Shown: positions 10,190 through 20,328, numbered from the stretch's first letter. The stretch: 20,846 bases of DNA from Plantago elongata (GCA_036897095.1 JAYMSP010003162.1:1-20846); one strand, 5' to 3'. The notes: generated by a model from the sequence alone, not told the origin. Program-made: numbers and translations.

Positions 10190-12030
10190 TACATTTTTTT
10201 ATTTTGCAAATAATTTAAATCCATCGAATCCCAGAATTGCGTACAAGATTAGAGGGGTATACCCCAATCAAGCTACTAATCTCAGTACAATCGAGGTAAT
10301 GGTCTAATAAGAGAAAATAGACTAAGAAAAGCCAAAGGTACAAGAATTCAGGGCTCCAAAACAAGGTTTGTGATCCAAAAACTTTCTAAACCAATGGAGT
10401 CTCGTCAAAACAATCACTGGCTCATGGACTCCAAACTAGGTTTGTGACCCACCAAAAAGGCACAATTAAATCATTTGGAGCAGACAAACTCCAGGCAATG
10501 AAAACCAGGTTCACAACCTCTTCTTGTACGCAATGTCAAAGCAAAACCTCTAGTTTCCCCGGACCTTTCTGTACTCCCTCAGGCTTAAATGGCAACAAAC
10601 AAAACTGGGGCACTTAGATTTTCCCGGGAGGAGACCATACCAGGGCTCCAAACAACACCAGGTAGCAGCAATGTAAAGATATAAGCCAGCCCCAGAGCAC
10701 CTAGAAACAGATAGAATCAGCAAACCACACCCTAAGGATAGGGTAGTAGCATATCCAATAAGAAACATAGAACAGGAACAAGAGCAAACAAAAACTAAAG
10801 CCTACTCAAATTCTCAATGATCATTCTCTGATGTCTATTATGAACCTTGTACATATAGCTCAATCTAGAAATCAGTTGAATACCAATACCTTTACATAGA
10901 ACATCCACATTCCAAGGTTGTTTCTTCAAAATCACAGCATTTCTGGTCTTCTATATAACAGCTAAGGCTGAACAGAGGACAACAGCCTTCACATATATAT
11001 AGACTATTGTCTTAATTTGGCCTGGTAGGCGGTAGCTACAGTAAACAAATCAAGCATACCTGCAAAAGACTAGTGACCAGCAGACAAGCCATGAACAAGG
11101 AGGATTTTAGCACACAGATTGAACAGGACAAGACCAGAACAAATGATCCGTAGTTTCTGTTGAACCATCACACAGGCAACAGGCAGTACCATCAATCAAC
11201 CCCCACTTAGATAATTTTTCTTTAGTGGCTAACCTATTAATTACCACCAGCCAACTGCAGAAAGACCGTCTAGGAGATGAAATGGAATTCCTTACCTGAT
11301 TGTACCAATCAACAGGAGCAGTAGCAGTAGCAGGCCAAAACAGGTCGTAAAGATGTGAAATAATCTGGAACCTTGAGCAAACAGAAAGAGCTGCAATATC
11401 ATGGGAATTATGATGATGCAAAATCTTAGTTCTAATGCGTAAAACTGACTTCCACCAATAAGTATCCCCTATTTTAGCTTCCAGGGTCCAGATATTCCTA
11501 TTTCTCAACTTGTAGCAATTCATCCATTTTTGCCTTGAAGAGGTAGAGGAAGCAGTTTCTAGTTCAAACCTGAAAGATCCCAGAGCTTCTTTATTTAAAG
11601 CAAAGACCTCCTTTATAGTTCATAATCAAACCTCCATTTTATTTCATTTGTCTTGACAGATGGTCTTCCAAGCAACTAGATTCTTTTTCCTATTTTCATA
11701 TCCAGTCCACAGGAAATTCGTGAACAAACCTCTCAGTCTCTTCAGCACACCCATGGGAATAGGTAACAACTGAGCCCAAAATAGTTGTATTCTAACCAGA
11801 ACAACTTGCACCAACATCAACCTCCCTGTATAACTGAGATGGTGACTAAGCCTGAATCCTTCCAATTATTCTATAGAACAAGCCATCATATTCACAATGT
11901 TTTGGCTTCATAGGACTGAGAGGAACGCCTAGATACTTGATAAGAACGGAGCTTCATGGAAGTCCATGATGGAGAGTAACTCAGCCTTGCAACCATCTGG
12001 AACGGAGCCTTTTCCAACATTCATTCGTAA
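10190..12030 (-). mobile_element. 5'-truncated, mutated L1-type LINE (non-LTR retrotransposon)
   Basis: Read on the minus strand the order is: C-terminal part of reverse transcriptase (12027-11640), reverse-transcriptase zinc-binding domain (about 11530-11107), a decayed ORF end (to about 10796), a roughly 600-bp 3' UTR, and an A-rich tail (poly-T on plus at 10193-10205). Key motifs are YLGVPLSPMKPKH, LSYTGRLMLVQ, FWAQLLPIP, FLWTG, then DTYWWKSV, KEKLSKWG, CCLCDGSTETTDHLFWSC. The catalytic FADD-type part of RT and the endonuclease are missing, as expected for 5' truncation during target-primed integration. No target-site duplication was recognised. Confidence 0.87.
11107..12027 (-). pseudogene. 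LINE ORF2 remnant: RT C-terminus and zf-RVT domain, frameshifted
   Basis: At least two reading-frame breaks are visible. Near 11850-11865 the frame coding KYLGVPLSP...FYRIIGRIQA runs into a stop while the next frame picks up GFRLSHHLSYTGRL. Between about 11640 and 11560 a second shift separates VAWKTICQDK from FALNKEALGSFRFELE. The zinc-binding part keeps the Cys-x2-Cys ... His-x4-Cys spacing (CCLCDG ... DHLFWSC) typical of zf-RVT in plant LINE proteins. The protein cannot be made as one chain, and half of the RT domain is absent. Confidence 0.85.
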
Positions 12031-12300
12031 ACTTGAAACTGTCTCTATGTAGCACGGATACGTCTACGAGGTGGACGCATCCGTATCAGTTTTCTCATTG
12101 ACTAGTTCTTTTTCTTTCTAATCTTACACCATATCCATATGCATGATTGTATGTTGGTTTATTGTGATTACAGGCGAATATGGTGGGCGTTTTCTTGAAG
12201 TGGTGAAGATATTTTTTAAACTTGGGGGAAGACAAACGGAAAGAGTTATAGAAAAACGAAGCCAAGTGAGGATCAAGATCAAAAAACCCTGAGTAGCTGG
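12031..12300. other. Spacer between LINE and BED-like relic, with a short hairpin
   Basis: ACGGATACGTC (about 12053-12064) is followed by GACGCATCCGT (about 12073-12084), an 11-bp inverted repeat with one mismatch that would make a tight hairpin. The rest holds overlapping short open frames on the minus strand that I do not recognise. Confidence 0.4.
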
Positions 12301-12308
12301 ATAGTAAA

Positions 12309-12578
12309 ATGGACATACCATTACTCATGCATTTATGGGTATCTGAATTGAATGTTACCTGCAAATTGTTATGCTTCCGTTTTGTAGCATTAGTATTAAA
12401 GCTTCATGTTGGTCGCTGTAAGTGTGGAGAGTTTGGTAAAATTCTGAAGGTGTATAAACTTAACTCCGCTGTTTTACTGTCAAGACACTTGACAACATGT
12501 CATATGCCAAATGTAACAAGGCGATTGTTGAGTAATTGTTCTAACAATATTAACCTAGTCAATTGGAGGTTTTGGTGA
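12309..12578 (+). pseudogene. Possible hAT-type BED zinc-finger relic
   Basis: The plus-strand frame contains CKCGEFGKILKVYKLNSA followed by LLSRHLTTCHMP. The spacing of an N-terminal Cys pair, a small-residue loop and a C-terminal HLxxC resembles the BED finger at the start of plant hAT transposases (pattern CKxCG...S...L..HL..C). The usual second residue gap between the Cys is altered, and no transposase domain follows. This is a similarity call by eye on a short stretch and could be chance. Confidence 0.3.
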
Positions 12579-12599
12579 CCCGTGTTGTTTTGCTCATGT

Positions 12600-12900
12600 T
12601 TGCAAAAACTGTGCCTGAAACATCTGTATTATGCACTCCTTTGCTACTTTTGGTTGTTTAATACATTTAACTTTTCAAAAAAAGAAAAGAAAAGAAGAGA
12701 TAAACTAATATTAACGTTCTGATTTTACTACACCCCAGAAAAAGAAACTATTTGTTCTTTTTCTGAAAGTAAAGGTCATGTATATTTAATCAATATTGAA
12801 GAATATGTACAGACCCCCTTGGGCACGTAGCCTCGGGGACAAGACGAGTAAACATATAGTACATTGTCCCTACCAACCGTTACTATCACTAGCTGCTATG
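12600..12900. other. Gene-free stretch
   Basis: AT-rich with an A/G-rich run (AAAAAGAAAAGAAAAGAAGAG) near 12678-12700. I see no gene or paired repeat here. Confidence 0.5.
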
Positions 12901-12909
12901 CATATGGAA

Positions 12910-13235
12910 CTACCGCTTTGCTAGGCTTTCTACAACACTATTAGCCTCTCGTTAAATGAAACAGAATTGAACAGCGCTTGAGATCATGGACCAGTGGTTG
13001 GTGCATCCGAGCTGATACATGGATCCTGCACAAACACTCAAATAAATAATAGGAACAATTTTGAATACAAAAGTGAGAAATGTCCCGGATCAGTGCGTAG
13101 TGCTACGAATTCCACTATATTATTATCAATATATCCTTGCTATGGTAAGGCGCGCCTAGAACTATCTGCCACTATTGCCATTCTAGGTCTGCTTTCATTG
13201 TCTCAGCACATTTACACCATAGTTTTAGCCTAAGT
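12910..13235 (-). pseudogene. RNase H-like (RVT_3) relic from a LINE or LINE-derived gene
   Basis: On the minus strand one frame reads SMISSAVQFCFI, a stop, then REANSVVESLAKR and another stop (about 12997 down to 12910). This is very close to the C-terminal motif of plant RVT_3 RNase H-like domains (FxFIPREANxVADxLAK), which helps cleave the RNA strand in RNA-DNA hybrids in the intact family. A stop replaces the expected Pro before REAN. Sequence from about 13000 to 13235 probably holds the decayed rest of the domain. It lies upstream (minus sense) of the LINE at 10.2-12.0 kb, the wrong order to be part of that copy, so it is a separate fragment. Confidence 0.6.
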
Positions 13236-13785
13236 ACTCTCTGGTGCATCTAAAATTATTTTTGAAATGATCAAATTTATTTTAACGATATCAATATTTT
13301 AAAAAATATCTAAATATCGAACATTATTTTCTATTAATTAACTTGTTTCACTTTTATCATTAATAACAATCTCTTTATAGGTAAATATTGTTCAGGAGCT
13401 AAAGTTGTTATAACCAACTATTCTAATTTTTAGTTTATAAGCCTCGTGCAAATCGATCTGTTTGACAAAATCAACAAAACTGATCGAGAAGCAAGGCGGT
13501 TTTATTTTAGTATGTGATTGACCAAGGATGATTACCCCCTAAAAAAGAAAAAAAGGAAAAGATTAAAGATGATTAAGATACGCACCGTTATTCAAATAAT
13601 TTCACTCCATATATCATGTGCATTTCACATTTCTATAGATATCGAATTTAAACCGAAAAGTGTATTTAATCCTATTAAAGTATTTGAATAATCATTCTAG
13701 GAGTGCATTTGCAAGAGTGTACTGATTTGATGTTACTTGTTTGAAACCCACTTTGTATGTGTCTCTTAAAACAAGAGAAGAGAAG
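13236..13785. promoter_or_regulatory. Presumed upstream region of the synaptotagmin gene
   Basis: AT-rich sequence directly before the SYT start codon. The last bases (AAACAAGAGAAGAGAAG) are purine-rich as in many plant 5' leaders. I could not identify a TATA box or transcription start with confidence. Confidence 0.35.
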
Positions 13786-16700
13786 ATGGGATTTTTTGTG
13801 GGATATGTGCTTGGTGTTGCGTTAGGAGTCCTTTGCATGGTGTTTTTTGCTCGACATCAGACTACAAGATCCAAGATACGCAGTGATTTGGTACATATCA
13901 GTGCTTATACATGTTCTTTGCTTATTGCAAATAAATTTACACGTCGTTGTAAATAGGAATGCGATTAATTTATATGCATTTTGATTACTATTTTGACACA
14001 CTCTGAGATATTTGTATGTATGAATTAGGCTGCAGGAATTGCAGCATTTGCTAGGATTAGTGTACAAGATTCAAGGAAGCTCCTTCCAGACAAATTCTAC
14101 CCATCATGGCTTGTCTTTTCCCAGCGACAAAAGTTGAGTAATTTGATTCATTGAAAAGTAGTCTTTAATTCGTTCTTATTTAAACTTGTTTCGATTAAAT
14201 GTTCGTAACTTTAACTATGATTCATATTATGTAGACAGCTACATTTAAGTGTCTGGAATGGAATATGATTGGTATGTTATTTCTAACTCTAATATGACTT
14301 TGATTTTCTTGCACCACAGTTAAATTGGTTAAACGAGCATCTTCAAAAAATATGGCCTTATGTGGATGAGGTAGGTTTATTTTATTTTATTTCTTTATAA
14401 CTGAAAAATTGAACGTACTTAATTATTTATTTGTTTGAATTAGACTAATTACAGTACAACGCATTGTTCTAAATATAATTAAATGATAAATAACTTTAAT
14501 AATTTAACAAAGTTTAGAAAACAATATTATACCAAATTGCAAATTTACCCCTCTAAATATGAAATTTAGATTTTAAACTTTAATATCTCTTTTTTCTCCG
14601 AAATTCCTCACTACCACCACCACCTCCATCATTTCGGGACCGTTGTCGTGGAATTAAACTTCGGTCGCCATAATAATTTATTTTTCTATTTCTTCCTTAA
14701 AAATGCTTACATATAACTTTGATGAAGGTTTTAGCTACCATGGAGATGCGAAGCTCCATGGAAGCTGGAGGAGAACTAGATCTGGTTCGTCTTCTTCGGA
14801 AGACATACCAAATTTGGTTTGTCTCCTCCACGAGACGAAATGATCTGGTCTCTAGGGAAGTTGAATAGAGGTTTTATGTAAGAACGTAGATGTCTGGCAT
14901 GCAGAGTTTTGAGTCTCCTCTGTCAGAGTTCCGGTCAACTTTTTTCTTTGTGATAATTTGTAAAATTTAGAATAATTTAATGGTTAATTTTAAATTTATT
15001 TGGGTATATTTATTAAATTTTAAACATGTAGGGGGTTAAATAATTTATCGTTATAATAGTTTTAATTATTCTGAGAAATCGCATAATCTTATTGCGATAG
15101 TGTGATGCCATGTCTAATTAATAAAAAGTGAATGAGTGAGATTCAATTTTAAATTGATCCAATAGTTTAGATCGTAGTACTAACAATAATTCAATGTGAC
15201 GGTACTATTGTTAGCCATACTTGTTTGTTTTTTGGGTATGACTAACATTGATATCGTCGCATTGTACTATTGTTCGTATTATGAACTAAATGATTGTATC
15301 AATTAAAGATTGAATCTCAACCATTAATTTTTTATTAATGCGACATGACGTTCATTGTTGTATAATAACTTAGTGCGACATCGCATAATATTTAAAAAAT
15401 TATACGGGTTAATTATTTACACACCCATCACCTTGTAAAATCAACAAAATAAATCTAAAATAATTTAAAATCATCCTCACATAAATTAAAATTTCACAAA
15501 ATATCCATCTATAATTTTTTCAAAAAAATAAAAACATTAATTAAGAAATTAAAGATGGTGGAAGCTGCTGCTTCCCGCTCACTTGAGCTTTCATGGTGGA
15601 ACAACTTCCGCCTTGACTTTTTTCTTATAAAATAAATTAAAAAAATATTTTTACCGGAGTTGTGATGGTTGTATAGTGGAAGAAGAGGGTAGGAGCTAGG
15701 AGGAGGAGGAATTATTTTGGGTTTAATACATAAATTAATTATTTGAAGGGTGAGTTTTGTATGTTTATGACATTTATATTTTAAAATTGTTTAAATTATT
15801 TAATTTTTAATAAGTTAACTTTTTATAATTAAATCATGATAATTTTATAATTTGAAGTTATGTACTAATGATAGTAAAGTACAATATTAACCAACTCCTC
15901 CATTTGTTTGTTTGTTTAATTATATATTTGTCGGAGTAGGCAGCATCAGAGATGATAAGAAGCTCTGTGGAACCTATACTTGAGCAATATCGACCAGTTG
16001 TTTTGTCTTCTCTCAAATTTTCCAAGTTGACTCTTGGTACTGTGCCACCTCAGTTCACCGGTCAGTTTGATTACATATATATTTCATATAATAATGTCTA
16101 GAAATTGGTTTTGATTTCTTCCCAAGTTATATAGCTATTTAAGATCGTTATTTAAATAAAAAGAGTAGAAAAAATCAAAAGAATGAGTGAAATATTAAAT
16201 TTACTTTCCGAGTGAATTGCGTGGCTACATATATTATACAAGAGTTGAGTCCAATACCAAAAGAATATGCTAACTAAATTTTGTGTTAAACAGTCCGCAT
16301 ATTTTTACATAGTTAGGTGACATGATACATATAATTTTATCGATTTTATCTACACTACAACAACATTTTATATATAGTTCGCGATGGTGTTTGATTATGA
16401 ATGTTGATGCATATAATTAAAACATGCAGGAATTTGGATAGTGGAAGGGGATTCGGATGAAATTGTGATGGAAATGGAGTTGCAGTGGGACGGAAATCCT
16501 AATATAACACTTGATATTAAGACTAGAGTTGGTGTCGCATTGCCAATTCAGGTAACTCATACTCCCTCCACGTCCCTTTGTTACGATCGTAGAATTTTGA
16601 TAATTTACAATCAACAAACTTAAACATTAATCATAAATTATTAACCATGTATTGTCTTAGTATTATATTTTTAAACGGTTAAGATTACAATTACTTTCTC

Positions 16701-19700
16701 ATATATCAATATCTTTTTGCTCCTAAATCATTTTATATATTCATCGAAAATCGAACTCTACACCTCCTCACTACTCCAACATCATTCCACTGCACCACTT
16801 TTCACATATTGTGTTAACTTGAAATGGGTCACACAAATTATATAAAAATGGTTTACATTCTAAATTCAATTATAGTTAGAAACGATTAATTTTTACTTAA
16901 TGTTGAATTTTGACAAATTCTTTATGAGCAGATGAGTATAGATAAAGTAATGGAGTACAAACGGTAATGCCTGAACTGTAACAGGTGAAAAATATTGGAT
17001 TTACCGGGGTATTCAGGTTAATATTGAAACCATTAGTAGACGAGCTTCCATGCTTTGGTGCTATTTCTTACTCATTGAGAGACAAGGTAATTGACGGGAT
17101 AGCTACATATCTTTTAATGACGGTTTAATATATAATTTGAATTGATTTTTATCAATTCGAATGACTTATTTTATGTACAAAACAGACCATTCGAATTAAC
17201 AAAAGTCAATTTAAATTCTGAACCAATTGGATCGTTAATACTTTTTTATGATCCTAAAAATGTAGGCCTTGAAGACCAAGTATGTCTAACTTCTAATCCT
17301 TGGTTTACTTATGATAATAACAAATATGTTCTAATCCTTCATTCTCTATATTGACCTTTGAAGTTTTGTTAAGGAGAATGTTGATACAGAATAGTCTATG
17401 AGTAAATTGTAAACATTGTGAATTATAATATTCTAATCATTCATTTACTATATTGATTTTTGAAATTTTGTTAAGGAAAATGTTCAGGTAGACTGGGTCT
17501 ATAAGTAGATTGTAAATTTTGTGAATTATAATAAACAACACCATTTGAAAGAATAATTTTAAATTTATTTTTTAAAATGATTTTGTTTATTGTAAACTAC
17601 AAAATCTACAACTTACTCATATATGAAAGAATCTTCTCGTACATTGGGGATGTGATCTTCTCTTAATGAGATGTTTAGATTTAGATGGTGGAGTTGAGAT
17701 ACACCTCAAGATTTTCTATTTCCGAGGGATTGAGTACATCAGACTTCCCTTAAATGTGAAGGGATGCGCTCCCCTCTTGGTATTGGAAAATCCCTTGTTG
17801 AATATAGAGGGTCTAATGTATGTTGTAGAGCTTCCTCTTCGGATCTTGAAACAACTGAACATAAATACTGGGATGTGTAATTTCACATTATATCATAAAT
17901 AAGTGCGTCTATTTCAAAATACTCATAAGCCAGCTAAGATTAATCATTGCCAGGTAGATTATGAAGTATGGTCTCTAATTACTCAATGAGTATTTTGAAA
18001 TAGGGGGACTCACAATATAGTATAAATATTAGAAGGAAATTACAACCCAGTCTTATATTTAGTGGTCGTTCAAACTTGAGAAGAGGAGGCTCTACGACAG
18101 ATATCACACCCTCAATACGGGGTTGTTGAAGTCTATCAACAACCCCTCGGAGTTAAGGGAAGCCTAAACACCACTATCTGAACATCTCTCATAAAGAGAG
18201 GATTCACCTTTGTCCTCCTCTATATATATGTATGTCAATTGACTAAGTATCAAAGGTCAATAGTGAATGGAGATTATAACACATTTGTTACCATGCCAAC
18301 AAAGAATTAATTTTACTTTGAAAGATCAAAGCCGATTTCTAGTACCATCACTTTTTATACTTGTAATTTAATTGATCAATACTTGATCCCATTACTTTGA
18401 AGAGAAATCTTGATTTCAAGCTGAAGGTGGTTGGTGGTGATATATCATCTATCCCAGGGATATCGGATGCTCTAGAGGTAATATTAATCAAAACATATGC
18501 ACCCATATTTTTAACATCGAAACCTTTTTATATTATAATAAAACTTATTTCATTAACAATATAGACCTTTTAATTGATAACATGAGTTGTTTTATTGATA
18601 ATATAAATTGTATCTAGATAAAAATTGTTTTTTCGTGAGATTTTGAGATCACGTAAATGTGATTATTGTTGAAGTAATTATTGTGGATGTTTACAGGATA
18701 CAATACGGGATGCTGTTGAAGATTCTATAACGTGGCCTGTCCGCAAAATCATACCTATAATACCAGGAGATTACAGGCAAACTAATACTACATCACTAAT
18801 TATTAATCTAGTTAAATGATTTAGAATGAGAAGTAACACTATAAATATATTTTTAACGTACATTAAAAATGAAATGCAGCTACCTGGAGCTAAGGCCAGT
18901 AGGAACATTGGAGGTGAAACTTATAGAAGCGAAGGATTTAACAAATAAGGATTTAATTGGCAAATCTGATCCATTTGCTAAGATTTTCATTCGTCCACTT
19001 CAAGCTAGGACAAAAACATCTAAAACCATTGTGAGTTACATTTTTCGATTCTCCTATTATTTCATCACTATAATGATAAGCCTACTTTATCAAATAATAT
19101 AATTAACAAACGCTTATAGTTTGATTATTATATGAACTAGTTGTCCTAATAAAATTGTCCATATAAACTATTAAAAAAAGCAACCTTATTCATTTTTAGG
19201 TATCCTATTATATTTAACAAATAGCTAACTTTTTATTGAATAGGTGAATACATTCATAAAGTCATAAAGAACAATTAGATTATTAGCTATGCTAGTTTAT
19301 TAACAATTAAAAATCAATTTATTAACTAGTTTTTGTTAAAAATAAAGCCTATCTGTCATGTTTAACAAAGCTAGGTAATAGCGAGTAATATAGTCAGTAT
19401 TACCGTTTATCATAACTTGCTGATGCATAATAATTTAGTTGTAAACAATCATATACATACTCATTTTCGAAATTAAGTTTAAGAAACTTATAAACTAGTA
19501 GCGGAAAGCTAATGCCGAATAAAGCCTAGTTGTTAGGAATATATGATAAATTTGTTCTTGTATCTCATAAAACAAAATAGGATAATTGGTTTATTTGTAG
19601 ATAGCTAACAACTAGTAAACCATACAGTTTTAATAAAAAACTCTGACTTATTATAAGCTAGATTAACAAACTAAAACCACTATATATATTTAACAGATAA

Positions 19701-20073
19701 CAGATCAGATAGCTAGCGCATGAACCAATTCTATACACATGAGGTAGCAAAATTTTACCAGATGCTATAATTTAGTATTTAATTTATGAGTTAATTAGTT
19801 TTGTTAAATATATTAATTCCAATGGAGCTAGCTGTTTTGTAGAACAATTCAGTGAATCCAATATGGAACGAACACTTTGAATTTGAAGTGGATGATGTAT
19901 CAACTCAACACTTGACCATAAGAATTTATGACGATGAAGGAATTCAAGCTTCCGAATTTATTGGGTGTGCTAGGCTTGCTCTTTTTGATATTCACCCAGG
20001 CAAGGTCAAAGATGTCTGGTTAAACCTGCTCAAAGATCTTGATTTTCAAAGAGACCAAAAATATCGTGGCCAG
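13786..20073 (+). CDS. SYT5: Plant synaptotagmin, SYT4/SYT5 (NTMC2 type 2) class, 5' part
   Basis: These are ER-anchored proteins at ER-plasma membrane contact sites that bind and move lipids. Ten exons: 13786-13890, 14029-14133, 14320-14370, 15940-16060, 16430-16551, 16985-17086, 18403-18477, 18697-18776, 18880-19030, 19843-20073 (381 codons). Residues 4-21 (FVGYVLGVALGVLCMVFF) form one membrane segment. An SMP domain follows (about 70-250: PSWLVFSQRQK, LNWLNEHLQKIWPYVDE, KLTLGTVPPQFTG, GFTGVFRLILKPL, SIPGISDALEDTIRDAVEDS). C2A starts about 255, with candidate calcium ligands D278, D284 and D334 and an Asp-x-Glu in loop 3. C2B should lie to the right. The frame is kept throughout on family exon borders, but the donor after exon 2 lacks GT and the donor after exon 8 is GC. 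The gene may therefore be impaired. SYT4 and SYT5 are not separable here. Confidence 0.93.
14371..15939 (+). other. SYT intron 3 (1569 nt) containing a foldback element
   Basis: It starts GTAGGTTT and ends GGAGTAG. A roughly 310-bp foldback structure lies in its middle (15078-15391). Around 14738-14762 a small palindrome has arms CCATGGAG and CTCCATGG. No coding signal was found. Confidence 0.8.
15078..15391. mobile_element. MITE-like foldback element with about 140-bp imperfect arms
   Basis: The left arm (about 15078-15220) and right arm (about 15234-15391) are inverted copies around a T/G-rich loop of about 13 nt. Matching blocks read left versus reverse-complemented right include TTAATAAAAA, GAGATTCAATTTTAAATTGAT against GAGATTCAATCTTTAATTGAT, and ACAATAATTCAATGTGACG against ACAATAGTACAATGCGACG. 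The right arm has about 20 extra bases near its outer end. This is the shape of a foldback MITE. I could not fix the exact ends or a target duplication. Confidence 0.65.
16061..16429 (+). other. SYT intron 4 (369 nt), nothing else seen
   Basis: It starts GTCAGTTT, ends AACATGCAG, and is AT-rich with no coding or repeat signal. Confidence 0.85.
16552..16984 (+). other. SYT intron 5 (433 nt)
   Basis: It starts GTAACTCA and ends TGTAACAG. It has one Stowaway-like end sequence (ACTCCCTCCACGTCCC from about 16561) and only a weak possible partner near 16956, so a decayed MITE is possible but not called. Confidence 0.7.
17329..17532. repeat. Tandem duplication, two copies of about 102 bp
   Basis: Copy 1 begins TTCTAATCCTTCATTCTCTA at 17329 and copy 2 begins TTCTAATCATTCATTTACTA at 17431. 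Both run through TTTTGTTAAGGA and TCTAT to end in GTGAATTATAATA. I estimate roughly 80-85 percent identity by eye, so the duplication is not recent. Confidence 0.85.
17630..18225. mobile_element. Large foldback element (about 0.6 kb) with a perfect 18-bp stem at the loop
   Basis: CTATTTCAAAATACTCAT (17909-17926) is exactly inverted at 17986-18003, leaving a 59-nt loop. Outside it the arms continue as imperfect inverted copies: left ACTGGGATGTGTAATTTC pairs with right-strand ACTGGGTTGTAATTTC, left GTAGAGCTTCCTCTTC with GTAGAGCCTCCTCTTC, left CTTCCCTTAA with CTTCCCTTAA, and left TCTCTTAATGAGATGTT with TCTCTTTATGAGAGATGTT. Arms are about 220-290 nt, the left one longer by small insertions. No transposase is coded. 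Outer ends and target duplication are not resolved. Confidence 0.7.
18777..18879 (+). other. SYT intron 8, a GC-AG intron
   Basis: The exon before ends GGAGATTACAG and the intron begins GCAAAC. The acceptor is AATGCAG before CTACCTGGAG. Joining gives GDY-S-YLELRPVG, which fits the family pattern, and no GT within several bases keeps the frame. Confidence 0.85.
19031..19842 (+). other. SYT intron 9 (812 nt), nothing else seen
   Basis: It starts GTGAGTTA and ends TTTTGTAG. The interior is AT-rich; I found no gene or paired repeat. Confidence 0.8.
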
Positions 20074-20328
20074 GTTAGGGTTTATATATATCATCATTGC
20101 GTTTATCTAATTATCATAACTCATAACTGATGCTATCAACATGTGTTAGTGTAATCCTATTATCAGGGTGGGTTCCTTAAAATTCCTCGGTTAGGGTTAA
20201 TGGTGATGAGTTATGTCCAAATCCCAGATTTTGATTAGCCTTTAATGCTTGGTCAAGTCCCCTATTTGTACTATGGCCCCTTGTGGGTCTCTTCCTTTTG
20301 CTTCTTTAGGCAAAGATTGATGTCTGTG
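20074..20328 (+). other. Start of SYT intron 10, interrupted by a copia element
   Basis: The donor after codon 381 (RGQ) is GTTAGG. The intron continues into an antisense Ty1/copia insertion at 20329, and its acceptor lies beyond the window. Confidence 0.75.

Larger units (their letters stand above)
17087..18402 (+). other. SYT intron 6 (1316 nt) with tandem duplication and long foldback
   Basis: It starts GTAATTGA and ends TTTGAAG before AGAAATCTTGAT. The only acceptor that keeps the frame is the AG at 18401-18402; the next AG two bases on leads to an immediate stop. Both repeat structures in it are listed separately. The open frames at 17142-17354 and 17666-17902 match no family I know. 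Confidence 0.8.

Noticed and set aside
10550-10768. A minus-strand open frame of 72 aa
   Set aside because: It lies in the LINE 3' UTR after the ORF2 end and has no recognisable domain.
16561-16960. A third Stowaway-like MITE in SYT intron 5
   Set aside because: The left end (ACTCCCTCCACGTCCC) is typical, but the possible right end (GTAATGGAGT) matches for only a few bases, so I do not call an element.
17142-17354. A 70-aa plus-strand open frame in SYT intron 6
   Set aside because: It sits between two well-supported SYT exons, runs into the tandem duplication, and matches no family I know.
17666-17902. A 78-aa plus-strand open frame in the foldback left arm
   Set aside because: It is explained by the inverted-repeat arm; no conserved motif is present and the other arm does not keep the frame.
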